A stretch of DNA of 64,000 bases from Steromphala cineraria (Eukaryota; Mollusca; Gastropoda; Trochida; Trochidae), in the NCBI GenBank assembly GCA_916613615.1, contig OU744724.1, forward strand, positions 44,184,662-44,248,661, given 5' to 3'. Below the pieces are notes generated by a model. It had not been told where the DNA came from and made no database searches. It saw nothing but the letters and a program-made list of their open reading frames with translations. Positions 1 to 11,200 of this stretch are shown piece by piece. The translations under genes and the position numbers were made by a program. Numbering within the stretch: the first letter of the stretch is position 1; every line of letters begins with the position of its first letter.

Positions 1-68
1 GAGAGTTTGGTTTACCAAAACTCACAAATTCGTCAGTAACAAAAAATAACGTTACTTTGGATAGTTTT

Positions 69-487
69 CAGTTGGAAAATGGAAAATGTTGCCCATAGTT
101 TATGCCACAAGTCAACAGATTCGGTTGAGACAGTGTGATTGGGTTGGATACAGTATTTAACACACAAATATGTGGTTTATTGGTGATTCTGAAGAAGTTG
201 AGTGGCAAATCACAATATCGATAACGTCCATGAACGTCACTTGCATCAGATTATTGACCGACAAAGGTAGTGCCTCTATTGATATAACTTGAATTTACTT
301 GCAGAACGTCAGATGGCTCATTAGTAATTACACTGCCTTTTTTAGTAAATATGTTGTTAATGCCTTCCCAAACACTAGATTCAAAGCCAAACAAAACATC
401 AACGGTATGAATTAAATAAACGTGTACGTCAACGTCACAATACGCCCGAGACACACCAACAAGTGGTCATTGCATTGCAGAAAGAGT
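69..487 (-). pseudogene. Unrecognised coding-like stretch with in-frame stops
   Basis: On the minus strand one frame is open from about 485 down to about 70 apart from TGA near 473-475 and TAA at 251-253. The residues look protein-like (for example VLFGFESSVWEGINN and CVLNTVSNPITL). I do not recognise the family. It could be a decayed transposon or viral-type gene, or chance. It lies on the strand opposite APLF, probably within an APLF intron. Confidence 0.2.
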
Positions 488-802
488 GGGGTAGAATTGC
501 ATAATGGGGACTCCATCAATTTGTCAATTCATTTCCCAAGGAAAGTGAAGCAAGAATTTTTGCAAATGAAATGAATTCATAAAATGACTGAATTTCGCTT
601 TGATATCTTTGAAATTATGCAACATTTTCGTTTTCTAATGCGAAGAAATAGATTCTCTGAAAAATTACGTATGCGTTTCAGTTTTGGGAGAATATATTAT
701 TTTTGCTGTGTAACTTTTTTTCAGGCTTTGGTTTATCTACATCAGGAAGTAATCTCAAGGGGTATTATGTATTTATTATTTTATTGCGATTTTGTACTAA
801 AA

Positions 803-1040
803 CAAGGGTTTACCCTGGGCCTTTGAGGGCCGAGCTTACAGCAAACGTATGTATTTTCTTAAAACATCAATAAAAAATGAAATATCTTGTCTACAGTTAT
901 GACGTCATACGTCGCCTTAGAAAACATACTAATGGAGGAATACATGAAGTAAGGAGTCGCTTATTTCAAATGTGTTGATTCTGGGTAATGTCAAACATGT
1001 AACCGGGCCTCAAAGGCCCCACGATACTGCGTGAGGGTTA
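803..1040. repeat. Imperfect inverted repeat with GGGCCTTTGAGG arms
   Basis: GTTTACCCTGGGCCTTTGAG near 803-830 is partly complemented by CCGGGCCTCAAAGGCC near 1003-1019 and GGGTTAAAC near 1034. It looks like a small non-autonomous element or its remnant. Confidence 0.35.
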
Positions 1041-1195
1041 AACATGTGTAATAACACAATGAAAGTATGACGTCACACTAGTGTGTTGCTATGAAGTCAC
1101 AATGTAAGCGCCGTCACAATAGCTGCCAAGTTAAGGAAATGTAAGTTTCAAAACTTTGTCAGCTATTTTTTTTAAATTTTAGTGCAAGTGATGAA

Positions 1196-1336
1196 CAGAA
1201 TACTAAACTTCCTTCCATTTAATAATATTTTTATCAAACTTGAGTATGATTTGGTATCAAATTTGCTTTCCCTCGTTTGATACAAAATCATTAACTCGTT
1301 TGATGACAAAAGTATTAAATGTAAGGTCGTTTAGTA
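1196..1336. repeat. Foldback repeat, about 140 bp
   Basis: The left arm (AATACTAAACTTCCTTCCAT onward) pairs imperfectly along its whole length with the right arm ending TCGTTTAGTATCC. Both arms contain GGTATCAAA/TTTGATAC blocks near the centre. Consistent with a small palindromic MITE. Confidence 0.5.
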
Positions 1337-1410
1337 TCCTCTATCTATGAATTTAAAACATCAAAAAAACTCATCCCCTGATAACCTATAAATGAAATTT
1401 CTTGTTTTCC

Positions 1411-1814
1411 CAGTCTGATTAAAATCTGCCTAGTTCCGAGGAATAAAAGTTTTAAAATATTATCTCTATGGGAATCAAACATGGTACCACGATAGGTATC
1501 ATTTCGACTGAGTCAGACGGCAGCCCCGCATTTTCTGGCATTTACCAATCACAAGCCGGCGACAAAGGCCTTTTGTATCAAGCTAGGGGCAAGTAACTCC
1601 TGTTAACCAAGCTTTCAACATGATCACCACCAAAGGTGTTATAAGCAAGATGATGTGATTGGTCTGCTAACAACTGGGTTTTGGCTGTGATTTACTGGTA
1701 TTAAACACGCAGGTACAAGGGTGGGGTCAGACCTAGTGTAGAGGATTCAATATCTCCGTTCAGTCAATATTTTGAATATTTATTCCTCCGAACTAGGCCG
1801 ATTTTATCAGATTG
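1411..1814. mobile_element. MITE family A, full-length copy, about 400 bp
   Basis: The left end CAGTCTGATTAAAATCTGCC and the right end (complement CAATCTGATAAAATCGGCC) form inverted ends that extend over the GGAGGAATAAA and AATATTTTGAA-type blocks, about 45 bp with mismatches. No coding capacity. Related copies or parts lie near 5690-6110, 18020-18485, 23150-23410 and 32520-32735. Confidence 0.6.
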
Positions 1815-2049
1815 CTTGTTTTCCATAACTGATTCAAAAAAATACTTTCATATGACAGTATGTGCTTTTCAATGAAATAACATCGAAAGTTTTAGCTCAT
1901 GTGACTCCAAACAACAAACATAGCATCAAATTTTATTGACCTCTTTTCACCAAGAACGAAATTGCCTGAAATTCTTATCACACCAATGTTAATTTTTTTT
2001 TGCCTTAACATTGAATAAACAGAAATTTGATATAAAATTTTTCCAACAG

Positions 2050-2213
2050 ACTCACACAAATCCATGCTTTCTGCGGCGAGGAGGCAGTGACAGCCAATCA
2101 GCTTTGCCGAAAGATGAGAAGTGCAAGCTGACCGTGGGCGATGTGTTCGGACTCCTCCCGGAGCAACTGTTCTTTACTGTGTGTAGCAAGTCTGGTGCCC
2201 TTAACGGAACAAG
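2050..2213 (+). CDS. APLF: APLF exon: C-terminal half of FHA domain
   Basis: The exon follows an AACAG acceptor and begins in phase 0 with THTNPCF, which matches the 'IHTNPCF' strand of the APLF/PNKP FHA domain. It continues through LPKDEK, then VGDVFGLLPEQLFFTV, the closing strands (human-type pattern 'GDxFSLLxxxxxFRI'). The donor is AAG|GTGGGC in phase 2, which joins correctly to the next exon at 2644. The phosphopeptide-binding arginine and SRxHA loop must lie in an upstream exon outside the window. Confidence 0.88.
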
Positions 2214-5200
2214 GTGGGCTATATATCAAAATTTAGTTAGGAGCAAAGCGGGACACTTGAGCTTCAAATTTAAAACATATGACAAAAATATGGTATTTCG
2301 TATAACCTGAAATTACACTTTGATATAAATTCTCCAAATCAAGATTATGGATCAGTAATAAAAGTATGGATTAACTACTGACTACTGTAAAATGTACATA
2401 AAAGTGTTGATTTTGCCGACAAACGATGACAAAAATATGGTATTTGGTATAACTTGAAATTACACTTTGATGTAAAGCGCTCCAAATTAAAATTATGGAT
2501 CAGTAATAAAAGTATGGATAAACTACTCACTACTGTAAAATGTACATGCCGGCAATCTATCCTTCAGTGGTCCTTATGCTTCTAAAACAGGAAGGATAAA
2601 CTAAAGCAGATATGAGTGTGAATGTTATTTATCTTAATTTCAGTGTTAAAGTGAAGACAGAACCTCAAAGTTTAAAGGGGTCACAGAAAACACCAAGCAA
2701 AGTCAAAGATGAAGGTATGCCTCCTTTTGATAAAATTAATAATGTTATTTTTGGAATCTCTCTATTTGTGATGGTACAAATTCTTGTACTTTTTGGTCTT
2801 CCCCCTGCAAGAATTGAACCCAGCATCCTCATGCTTAACTCATCCAACTTGTCGAGGCCTGGTGGACAAGTTGTCCAGCTGTTGATACTGTCAGTGCTGG
2901 CTATGGTATCTGATAGTGATTAGTATGATCCTAAAAACTAACAATGGTACAAAAGAAGTTAGTTTCAATAAAAGCTTTGTTGTATTGTATGGAGCAATGA
3001 TGATAGCGGTTCCAATAGTTTTTATTATTCAATGAATGGATCATATTCCTCTTTCTGATTGGCCTGCTTGTAAGGATGCGCAGTATTATCGATATATCGG
3101 TATATTGCAATACAGGAACAAGGTGATACGAATAGGTACACACTTTTGAAATTATACAATATATCGTATATTTTAAAACGAGCTATTTCCATCTAAAAAC
3201 CAACAAATGTAACAAGATTTACATTTAGTTTGTTTCAAAGTGAGAAGTTGTGTTTTGAATATATAGCTCAAATATGTATACATATCAAAAACAGGAAAAC
3301 CTGTTCTATTGAACTCCGTTCATCACATGTATTACTGTAAAGCAAGCAGAAGGCATCGCTTTTTGACTGCACTGAATAAGAGTTATGTCCCTTATATTTT
3401 CAGGCATTAGTGTGATGTCCCTTTTTTTCACTGAAGAAAAGTAACTCAATAACATTTTCATGTAATAAAACAATTATTGACTTCAGATTTGTTTTATCCA
3501 ATGATTTGTCGACCTTGGACACAAGATAACACATGTCCAAGGTTGCTTGAAGTCAATGATTTAATATCCTTGAATCTTGAATCTACTTTGTGAAAATATG
3601 ATAAAAATATTTTGATTGCGGACATACTTATTGTGTTATATCATATGGTATTAAGCCCCTGGTGTTTTACATGCAATCTGATAACTCTTCATTTAAAAAA
3701 TTTTGAAAAAAGGATTGAAATCCTTAAAATTGAAATTAAAATAAAACATTTATTATTTGATTGTCTAGAACCTGATGAAGATGAAGATGAAGAAGAGGAT
3801 GAAGATGAAGATGAAGAACCAACACCAAAGAAAAAAGCTCAAAATGTAAATACGATTTTGGATACCAACTTGAAAGTTCAACTAAGTGTTGATTTTAATT
3901 AAGCAAGAGAGAGTAATGTGTAAACATAAGGTTTACATCTGTTATTGTAAGACTGAATAAAATTTTCTTCGAAGATTATTAAGTTTAGATATCAACCTGA
4001 TAATCTGCATTTATAACTCATCATTTGATTTTGAAGGAATGAACTTCTTAATGTTGTGCTAGTAAATCACAAAGAAGTTAATTAATAACAATGATTTCTG
4101 TATTGGCCCAGTTACATGTCTCAATGATCGCCTTAGGCCAATACAGCAGACCTCGACCAATTTTGAAAAACTTGATTAAACATGTTATAATATTACTTCA
4201 ATTACAGAAAGGTCCTGCTGTTGTGAATGTTCCTGGAAAACACAAAATGGCAATGCCACTTGACAAAAAGAGGACTTTACCTGATTGGATGATTCGAATG
4301 GCAGCAATTGGTCCCATCCCAGATAAGAAAAAAGCAAAACCAACAGCTAAAATACCGGCAGTCTCAAAACGGGAAGGTAAACTCAACTCAATACAACCAA
4401 TACTTAAAGGCATTGAAGTACATCGATATGTTGTAAATATTAATATTGTGCAGGTAATGCATTTCACAGGTTATTACTTTATCCTGAGACATTTCAATTT
4501 ATCACAACGCTCAACTCACGTGTCAATCCACTGTCACTGAAGTTTATTGATCCAATCAGTGTGTTGATAACTTACCTGAAGGCTTTTGATGAGCCAACAG
4601 ATTAATGAAGCAGTAATAGTCATAATTAACTTACATTAAACCTAATTGGTGTTCTGAATCAGAGATTGAATAAACGGATTAATGAATCAACATTTAATGA
4701 GTTTATATAGAGATTAGTTTGGTAACAGTTTGCTACCGTTCGGACATTGCGAGATACGGATTATTGTATCTGACTGTAGACCACATAGTAGAAAAATATT
4801 TTGCCGAAAGTTTGATATCATTTTTAGATGTTTTAATTAACTAAAAAATACTTTTTGAAAATCTTGGCAGCTGGTTCTTCAGCCAGTGCATCCCCACGCA
4901 AGCGAACCCCAGCCAAGCGGTACAAGGATGACGATGATGATGACTTTGACGAGGAGGAGGAAGAGAGACCACAGCGTCGTCGTGCACGACCCTCCAGGAG
5001 AGCTGCATCCTATAATGATGATGATGACGACGACGATTTCTCACCAAGAAAACGTCCACAACGAGCAGCAAGAGAATCTCGTGGAAGTTATGGTACGTTC
5101 ATTTGGTTTGCATGCTTTGTCCTTGATTAGTTATGCATTTTAGTTCAGTACAGTAGAACATGATATAACGAACTCCAAGGGATCAACGAATTTAGTTTAC

Positions 5201-8200
5201 TATATCTGGTGTTCGCTACTTGCATTTAGCTGTCATACATAAGGCCTTTTAGTGGACTTAAAGATTTGTTCACTATATCAGGTTGTTTGCTATATCTGAG
5301 TTTGCTATATTCGTTTTCTACTGTAATGAAATGAACCTGAAAAGTAACCAGTGAAATTGTAAAATCATGCAGAATTACAACATTCAGAATTCTGATTCCT
5401 CATGGCTTTAAGCTGATTGATGTGCATGAGTATCTGACCTTTCCCTCTGCCAGTAGAAGAGCTCATCCCGGAGGAAGAAAGTGACGACTCGCTGCCGGAA
5501 CACCTGAAGAAGGTCAAGGACGATGACAGCGACTTCGAGCTGGATGACGGGGGAGACTCGGGCAGTGACTGGGAGAACAGGGGCAAGGGACGCAAGGGCA
5601 AAGTATGTTTCTTAGGGTTATTTGATAACCAGTCTAAACTACCTTCCCAGTGGCGGAATGCAAGAAATTATAACGGGTTGATGGTTCACATATCGCAATG
5701 TGCTCTGAGGAATAACATAGTAAAAATATTGTTTTGTCTGTTGTTACAACCAGTCTGGATATCCTTTCCAGCACGATCTGCATGCACCTACCTTTGTTGC
5801 TTGGTTCTGACGTAAGCTCATCTAACCAGTCCCAAGGACAGGGGCAAAAAGTTTTGATATCTTGTCAGTGGCAGGTAACTCTAGTGTACCATTTGCTATA
5901 CATGATAGCTGCTAAATGCTATCTGAAAACAATGGTGTGATCGGATATGACTGAGTTTTGTCTGCGCTAAACTGTTTACAACAACATGCAGTAAGGCTTG
6001 CTACATTGAGACTGTGGTGAAGAGAATATATTGGCAAGGTCAAACCCCGATAGGGACAATATTTTTACGTTTTCTTTCCTCAGAGCACAGTTGATTTTGA
6101 TCAGTGTGAACCTTCAGTATTTAAAAGGCAATTTCTTTCTTAAATCAAGAATATTTATATTTAAGCTCCTGAACTAAACCCTCAAACCCTACTCTAAGTC
6201 CACAACTTCTTCAATTGTAGATATATATTTGTTAGATCAAGAGTTATATACATTGTAGATCTGTATTGCAACATTTAAATGCCTTTACATCAGGTCATGA
6301 CTTTAAATGCTTTCATCTCACTGCCTTATGACAGTTTTATGGTCAAAAACTTATTTTATTACTAAAAACTGCATCTTATTACAATAATTGGCGAAGGGGA
6401 GAAACTTAGAACTGCATTGACGGATCAATGAGCAAGGGAACATTAAGATTATTTATTTGCATTGAATTAAATTACTCTTTTATTCATGATGGTGATGAAC
6501 TACATTAATAATGACAAGAACTTTCCCTATCATATCTACAACTTTATTAGATAGGGACTGAGAAGGTAATCTTTTGGTTTCGAAAGTTCTCAACAAAAGC
6601 TTTTAAAGATAGTTCATTTGTTTCTTAAAGGGGCAGTAGCACATTTTTTGGTAATTTTATAATTTAAATATTTCACTGATATTTGCAAGGTAATGCTAAA
6701 TGTATTATTTTGACAGTGTCAAAATCTCATTACACAAGCCAATCATCCATAGTCAGAGGTTAAAGTATGAAGGTTCACATAAAATCCATTGGCGGCCATT
6801 TTGTGTGAACACCTTTAATTCATTTTGTGTAAGAAAAAGGAATCGCATGGCTAAGCTTAACGTTATATATTTGAATTATTACTGCTTCATTTTGTTTTAA
6901 TACATTGTTTTTTAATTTGAACCATTAATTTTCATTTTCCTGACATCACCTTATATTCCACCTAAAAATGTGCTACTGCCCCTTTATGTATTAATAATCT
7001 TAAAGAAAAAATAAATGTTATTTATAAGCTTTGCTCCCTCCCTAGTCACCAAAGGGGAAGCCACCACCGCCAGTTCGCAGAGCCGGACGAGGCAGACCAA
7101 GAGGCAGGAAGCCTAGAAACAGTGATGATGATGATGATGCTGATGATGATTTCGACCCCCATGCTTATATACCACGACCATCAAAGAGAAGGGGAGGTGC
7201 TGCTAAAAGAAAGAAATATGATGAAAGTGAAGAAGATTTTTCTGAGGAAGAAATAAAGCCAAGGTCTAAAAGGACACCGGCTAAGAAAAAGAAGAAAGAT
7301 GAAACTAGTGAAGAAGAGGATTTTTCTGAGGAAGAAATTCAGCCCAGAGCTAAAAAGACACCTGTTAAGAAAAAGAAGAAGGGTGAGACTAGTGAAGAAG
7401 AGGATTTTTCTGAGGAAGAAATTCAGCCCAGAGCTAAAAAGACACCTATAAAGAAAAAGAAGAAGGATGAGACTAGTGAGGAAGAGGACTATTCAGAAGA
7501 AGAAGAAAAGCCCAAAGCAAAAAGGGCACCTGTTAAGAAAACAAAAGAAGAAAGCAGTGAGGAAGAAACGGAAACAAAGAAGAATAAAGGAGGGAAGAGG
7601 AAGAAAGAAGAAAGTGAAGAAGAGGATGATGATGATGGAAAGCCAGTAAAGAAGAAAGCAGCTGGGAAGAGGAAGAGAAGAAAGTGTCAGTTTGGGAAGA
7701 AGTGTTATAGGTTGGTACTCTGAAGTCCATTTATATCCTTCAGTGTCGTTCGTAGAGAGGGTCCGTGAGAAAACTGCCAACCTTTTGATTTGGTGTCCCA
7801 TTGAAGTAGGATATCATTACCATTGTTAAGGGTCACATCTGTTAGCCAAATTGTGCTCTAAATTAATCTTATAGGTTAAGTGCTGCAATAATGAAAATCT
7901 TGAATTTTAGATTCATAGCATACCTAGATTTAAGGATGTAACATTCATGCTTACTCAGAATGGGAGGACCCTTGTAATATAAGATACGTAGCCAATAAAT
8001 ATCACAGGATTCATGAACAGTTGTAAATTCAGGTAAATGTTATGATGATGCTCAATTGAGTTTTCTGATGCAACAATAATGATTAGGAGTCCTGCTCACA
8101 ATGTCATTTTAATCTCAAGAACTTGTGTTCAAATGTTTCAGGAAAAATGAGGATCATTTTGAGTCGTACTGTCATCCTGGTGATGCGACATTTGACGAGA

Positions 8201-11200
8201 GTTCAGAAGAAGAAGAAGACGATGATAAACCTCCATGTGCTTATGGAGCACATTGCTATAGGTATAGTATATATTTATATATATGTAGTTCCTGACAGTT
8301 ATTAAAAATTAAGATCAATTTTGATCATAAGATCACATTATTTTAAATTTAGTTGTGCTTTTCTGAACAATTGATGCAATTCTTCTGATTCAATTCAATT
8401 TCTCTGGGAATACTGTATAGTAGGCTATCACAAATTTTGAAAATGATTGACAATGATGCTCTACTGTACGCTCAGTGTGCTAGCTTGAGGATGGTTGTGG
8501 TGGCAGGTCCTACTGCATGGCTACCCAGACCACCTGCTTGGTGTCGGCAACTCTAGCACTCTCCCGACCTCTTGTTAGTTATCAATCTCATTAAAACCAG
8601 ATTGAGCTTAGATAACTTTTACCTCACTGTTTCAAATCTGAGTATTGAACGGGTATTAATATTTCATGTAATATGATTCTAGCTTTAATTGGTACAGTAT
8701 CTCGGAATATATTTTAGCGATATAAAACCTTAAAAATTTGTAAAATTTTACACTTGACATTGGGTCCAATCTGTTCAGAGATCGCAAAATGAGCCCCTTA
8801 AAGGGGCAGTAGCACGTTTTTAGAGGGAATATAAGGTGATGTCAGGAAATAAAAAAGTAATGGTTCTAATTGAAATACAATGCATTTAAACTAAATGGAG
8901 CAGTAATAATTCAAATATATAATGTAAAGTTTAGCCATGAGATTCCTTTTTCTTACACAAAATGAATTAAAGGTGTTCACACAAAATGGCCGCCAATGGA
9001 TTTTAGGTGAATCTTCATACTTTGTCCTCTGACTATGGATAATTGGTTTGTGTTATGAGAATTTTGACACTATCAAAGTAATACATTTATCATTAACTAA
9101 CAATTATCAGTGAAAATTTTAAAATATAAAATTATCAAAAAACGTGCTACTGCCCCTTTAAAGGCACCACTCGAGCGGCTTTCATCCGCCATTTTGAAAG
9201 GTTAGCATTGCGAGAAAACAACTGTGCTGTAATATGCGTATATTCATTAACAAAATAAAGTACCGGGTAATAACTACTTGATTGATAGAAGAGGAGCATA
9301 TTTACAAATAATTCATAATAAAAGTTATCAGTTGCGACAGCATTTTGTAGTAGCAATGCATTCCACGATCGCAGCTTCGATGATTGGCTTCATTTCACAA
9401 TGTTTTTATTTTTTGAGCGATACACTTTATTTTTTGTCAAATCGTCAAATCTTTAACAACTAAAATGCTTATCTCACAAACATTTATGAAATTAAGTGTG
9501 AAATTATCATGTAAAAATCATATATAATTGTAAACAGGAAAGCCCTCCTGAATTTTGTTTCCACAAAATATACCCCGCTCGAATGGTCCCCTTAACTGAT
9601 TGCCTAGAAATAAGACAGCTCATATAGCCTGTGGACAACCAGCTGTATGAGTATTGTTGTGGCTCTATTGCAGGACAAACCCTCAGCATTTAAAAGATTA
9701 TTCTCATAAAAAGGCTCCAGCGCGGCCACAGAGAAAAAGAGCGAAGGATGGTAGGTGACCTGTTTAGCTTGTAGAGCTTCAGTTAACCACATCTTTTAGA
9801 ATACAGATCTACTGCTCACGTCTCTATCTGTGACTGTTTCTTTACAAATTTTCATCATCATTTTAGCTCATCATTGACATATAGTCTAGTTCCTTTGTGT
9901 TCTTGAGTCTCTTCAGTTCCCTGATCTGTATACAGCCCAAATGTTTCTTATCTCTATGTTTATGAAATTACTTGAGTATGAGTAAGTAATACAATATATG
10001 AGAGTGTGACAAGTATTATTAAAAACCACCAACTGAATAAGAGAATGTACCATAATTTCTCTGAAAACTTGACCCTAAAATGTTCAAAAGATTTAAAGAA
10101 AATGTCTGAATTTTTTTATCTTTTGACCTCTCATACAGCATACTGTTTCGAAATGTTAGATAAATTCAAGGACATATGAAATCTTATGCACAGTCTTAAA
10201 TGAGTCTTTATAGTTGACCATATAATAATAACAATGTTGTCATCAAGAAGATATTTTTAATTAATAAGAGATAAGATTGCTTTGCAATTATTATTTTTGT
10301 AACAAAGTAAACAATGAGTTAAACCAATGATTAAAGCACTTGGTTGAAAGTTTTTTGACTTTGTGACCTCAGGAAAAGCATATATGAGGTCGACCAGTTG
10401 CAGAAATATAATTCATTCCATTTTTTTGTCTATATGTATCTTGATACCGTGTCTGTATCACAATACGTATTACCGACATTAAAAATGCCTAATTACAAGT
10501 AACCTAAAAATTAAGAGGTTTGTCAAAGTTGTTTTCTGTTGAATTCCCTGAAAATTTTGTATCGTGAAATGCATCGTATTAAATGGTATCATCATTTTGT
10601 TGTGATACATATCTTACCAGGATATATCTGTTCATCTCTTAACAGACACGGATTTGCGGAGGAGAGCTTTTGCCAAAAATCATGTACAAGCTATAATTAT
10701 CCTTTATATCTGTTCAAGACTGAAGTCAGACTTATAAATGTTTTTGTTGTCTCATAATCATAAAAGGATTTCAAATAAGAAACTGAACTGAATTTTAAAC
10801 AAAAAGATAATCAACAAAAGCTAAGGTGTTAATTTGAATTTTGCAAAGTTTCCTGTATTATCAGTTAACCTAATGATACTATTGTCAGTGTCCTTCTTAT
10901 ATACATTGGAAATGTGAGCAGTAGATTTGTTTATGATTTTGGAGCTAACTGTTCTCACAAAGCTCTTTCATCCAGGGGGCCGTTGCACAAACAGACTTTC
11001 CTTTAACGTTGTGCTAAGGCTACATTGGTGATTTAAGGTCACCTTAGTGTTTTGTGCAACGGGACCCTGATCCTTATCAACCCAAAAATGTTTACCTAAC
11101 CACCCCCCTACTGTGTTACATTCCATACAGTTTTCATCATTTCTCTCTTTCAACCTGCTTAACATGTTTTTGCTTGTGCTGCAGCTTTTTTGTCTTTACG

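Noticed and set aside
2790..2870. Possible tRNA-like B box on the minus strand (GGGTTCAATTCTTGC)
   Set aside because: A GGTTCAATTC-type box is present but no cloverleaf or convincing A box could be built; at most a SINE fragment.
4841..5143. Frames of runs of Met/Thr or His/Arg on both strands
   Set aside because: They are other-frame readings of the acidic GAT/GAC run in the APLF exon at 4871-5092.
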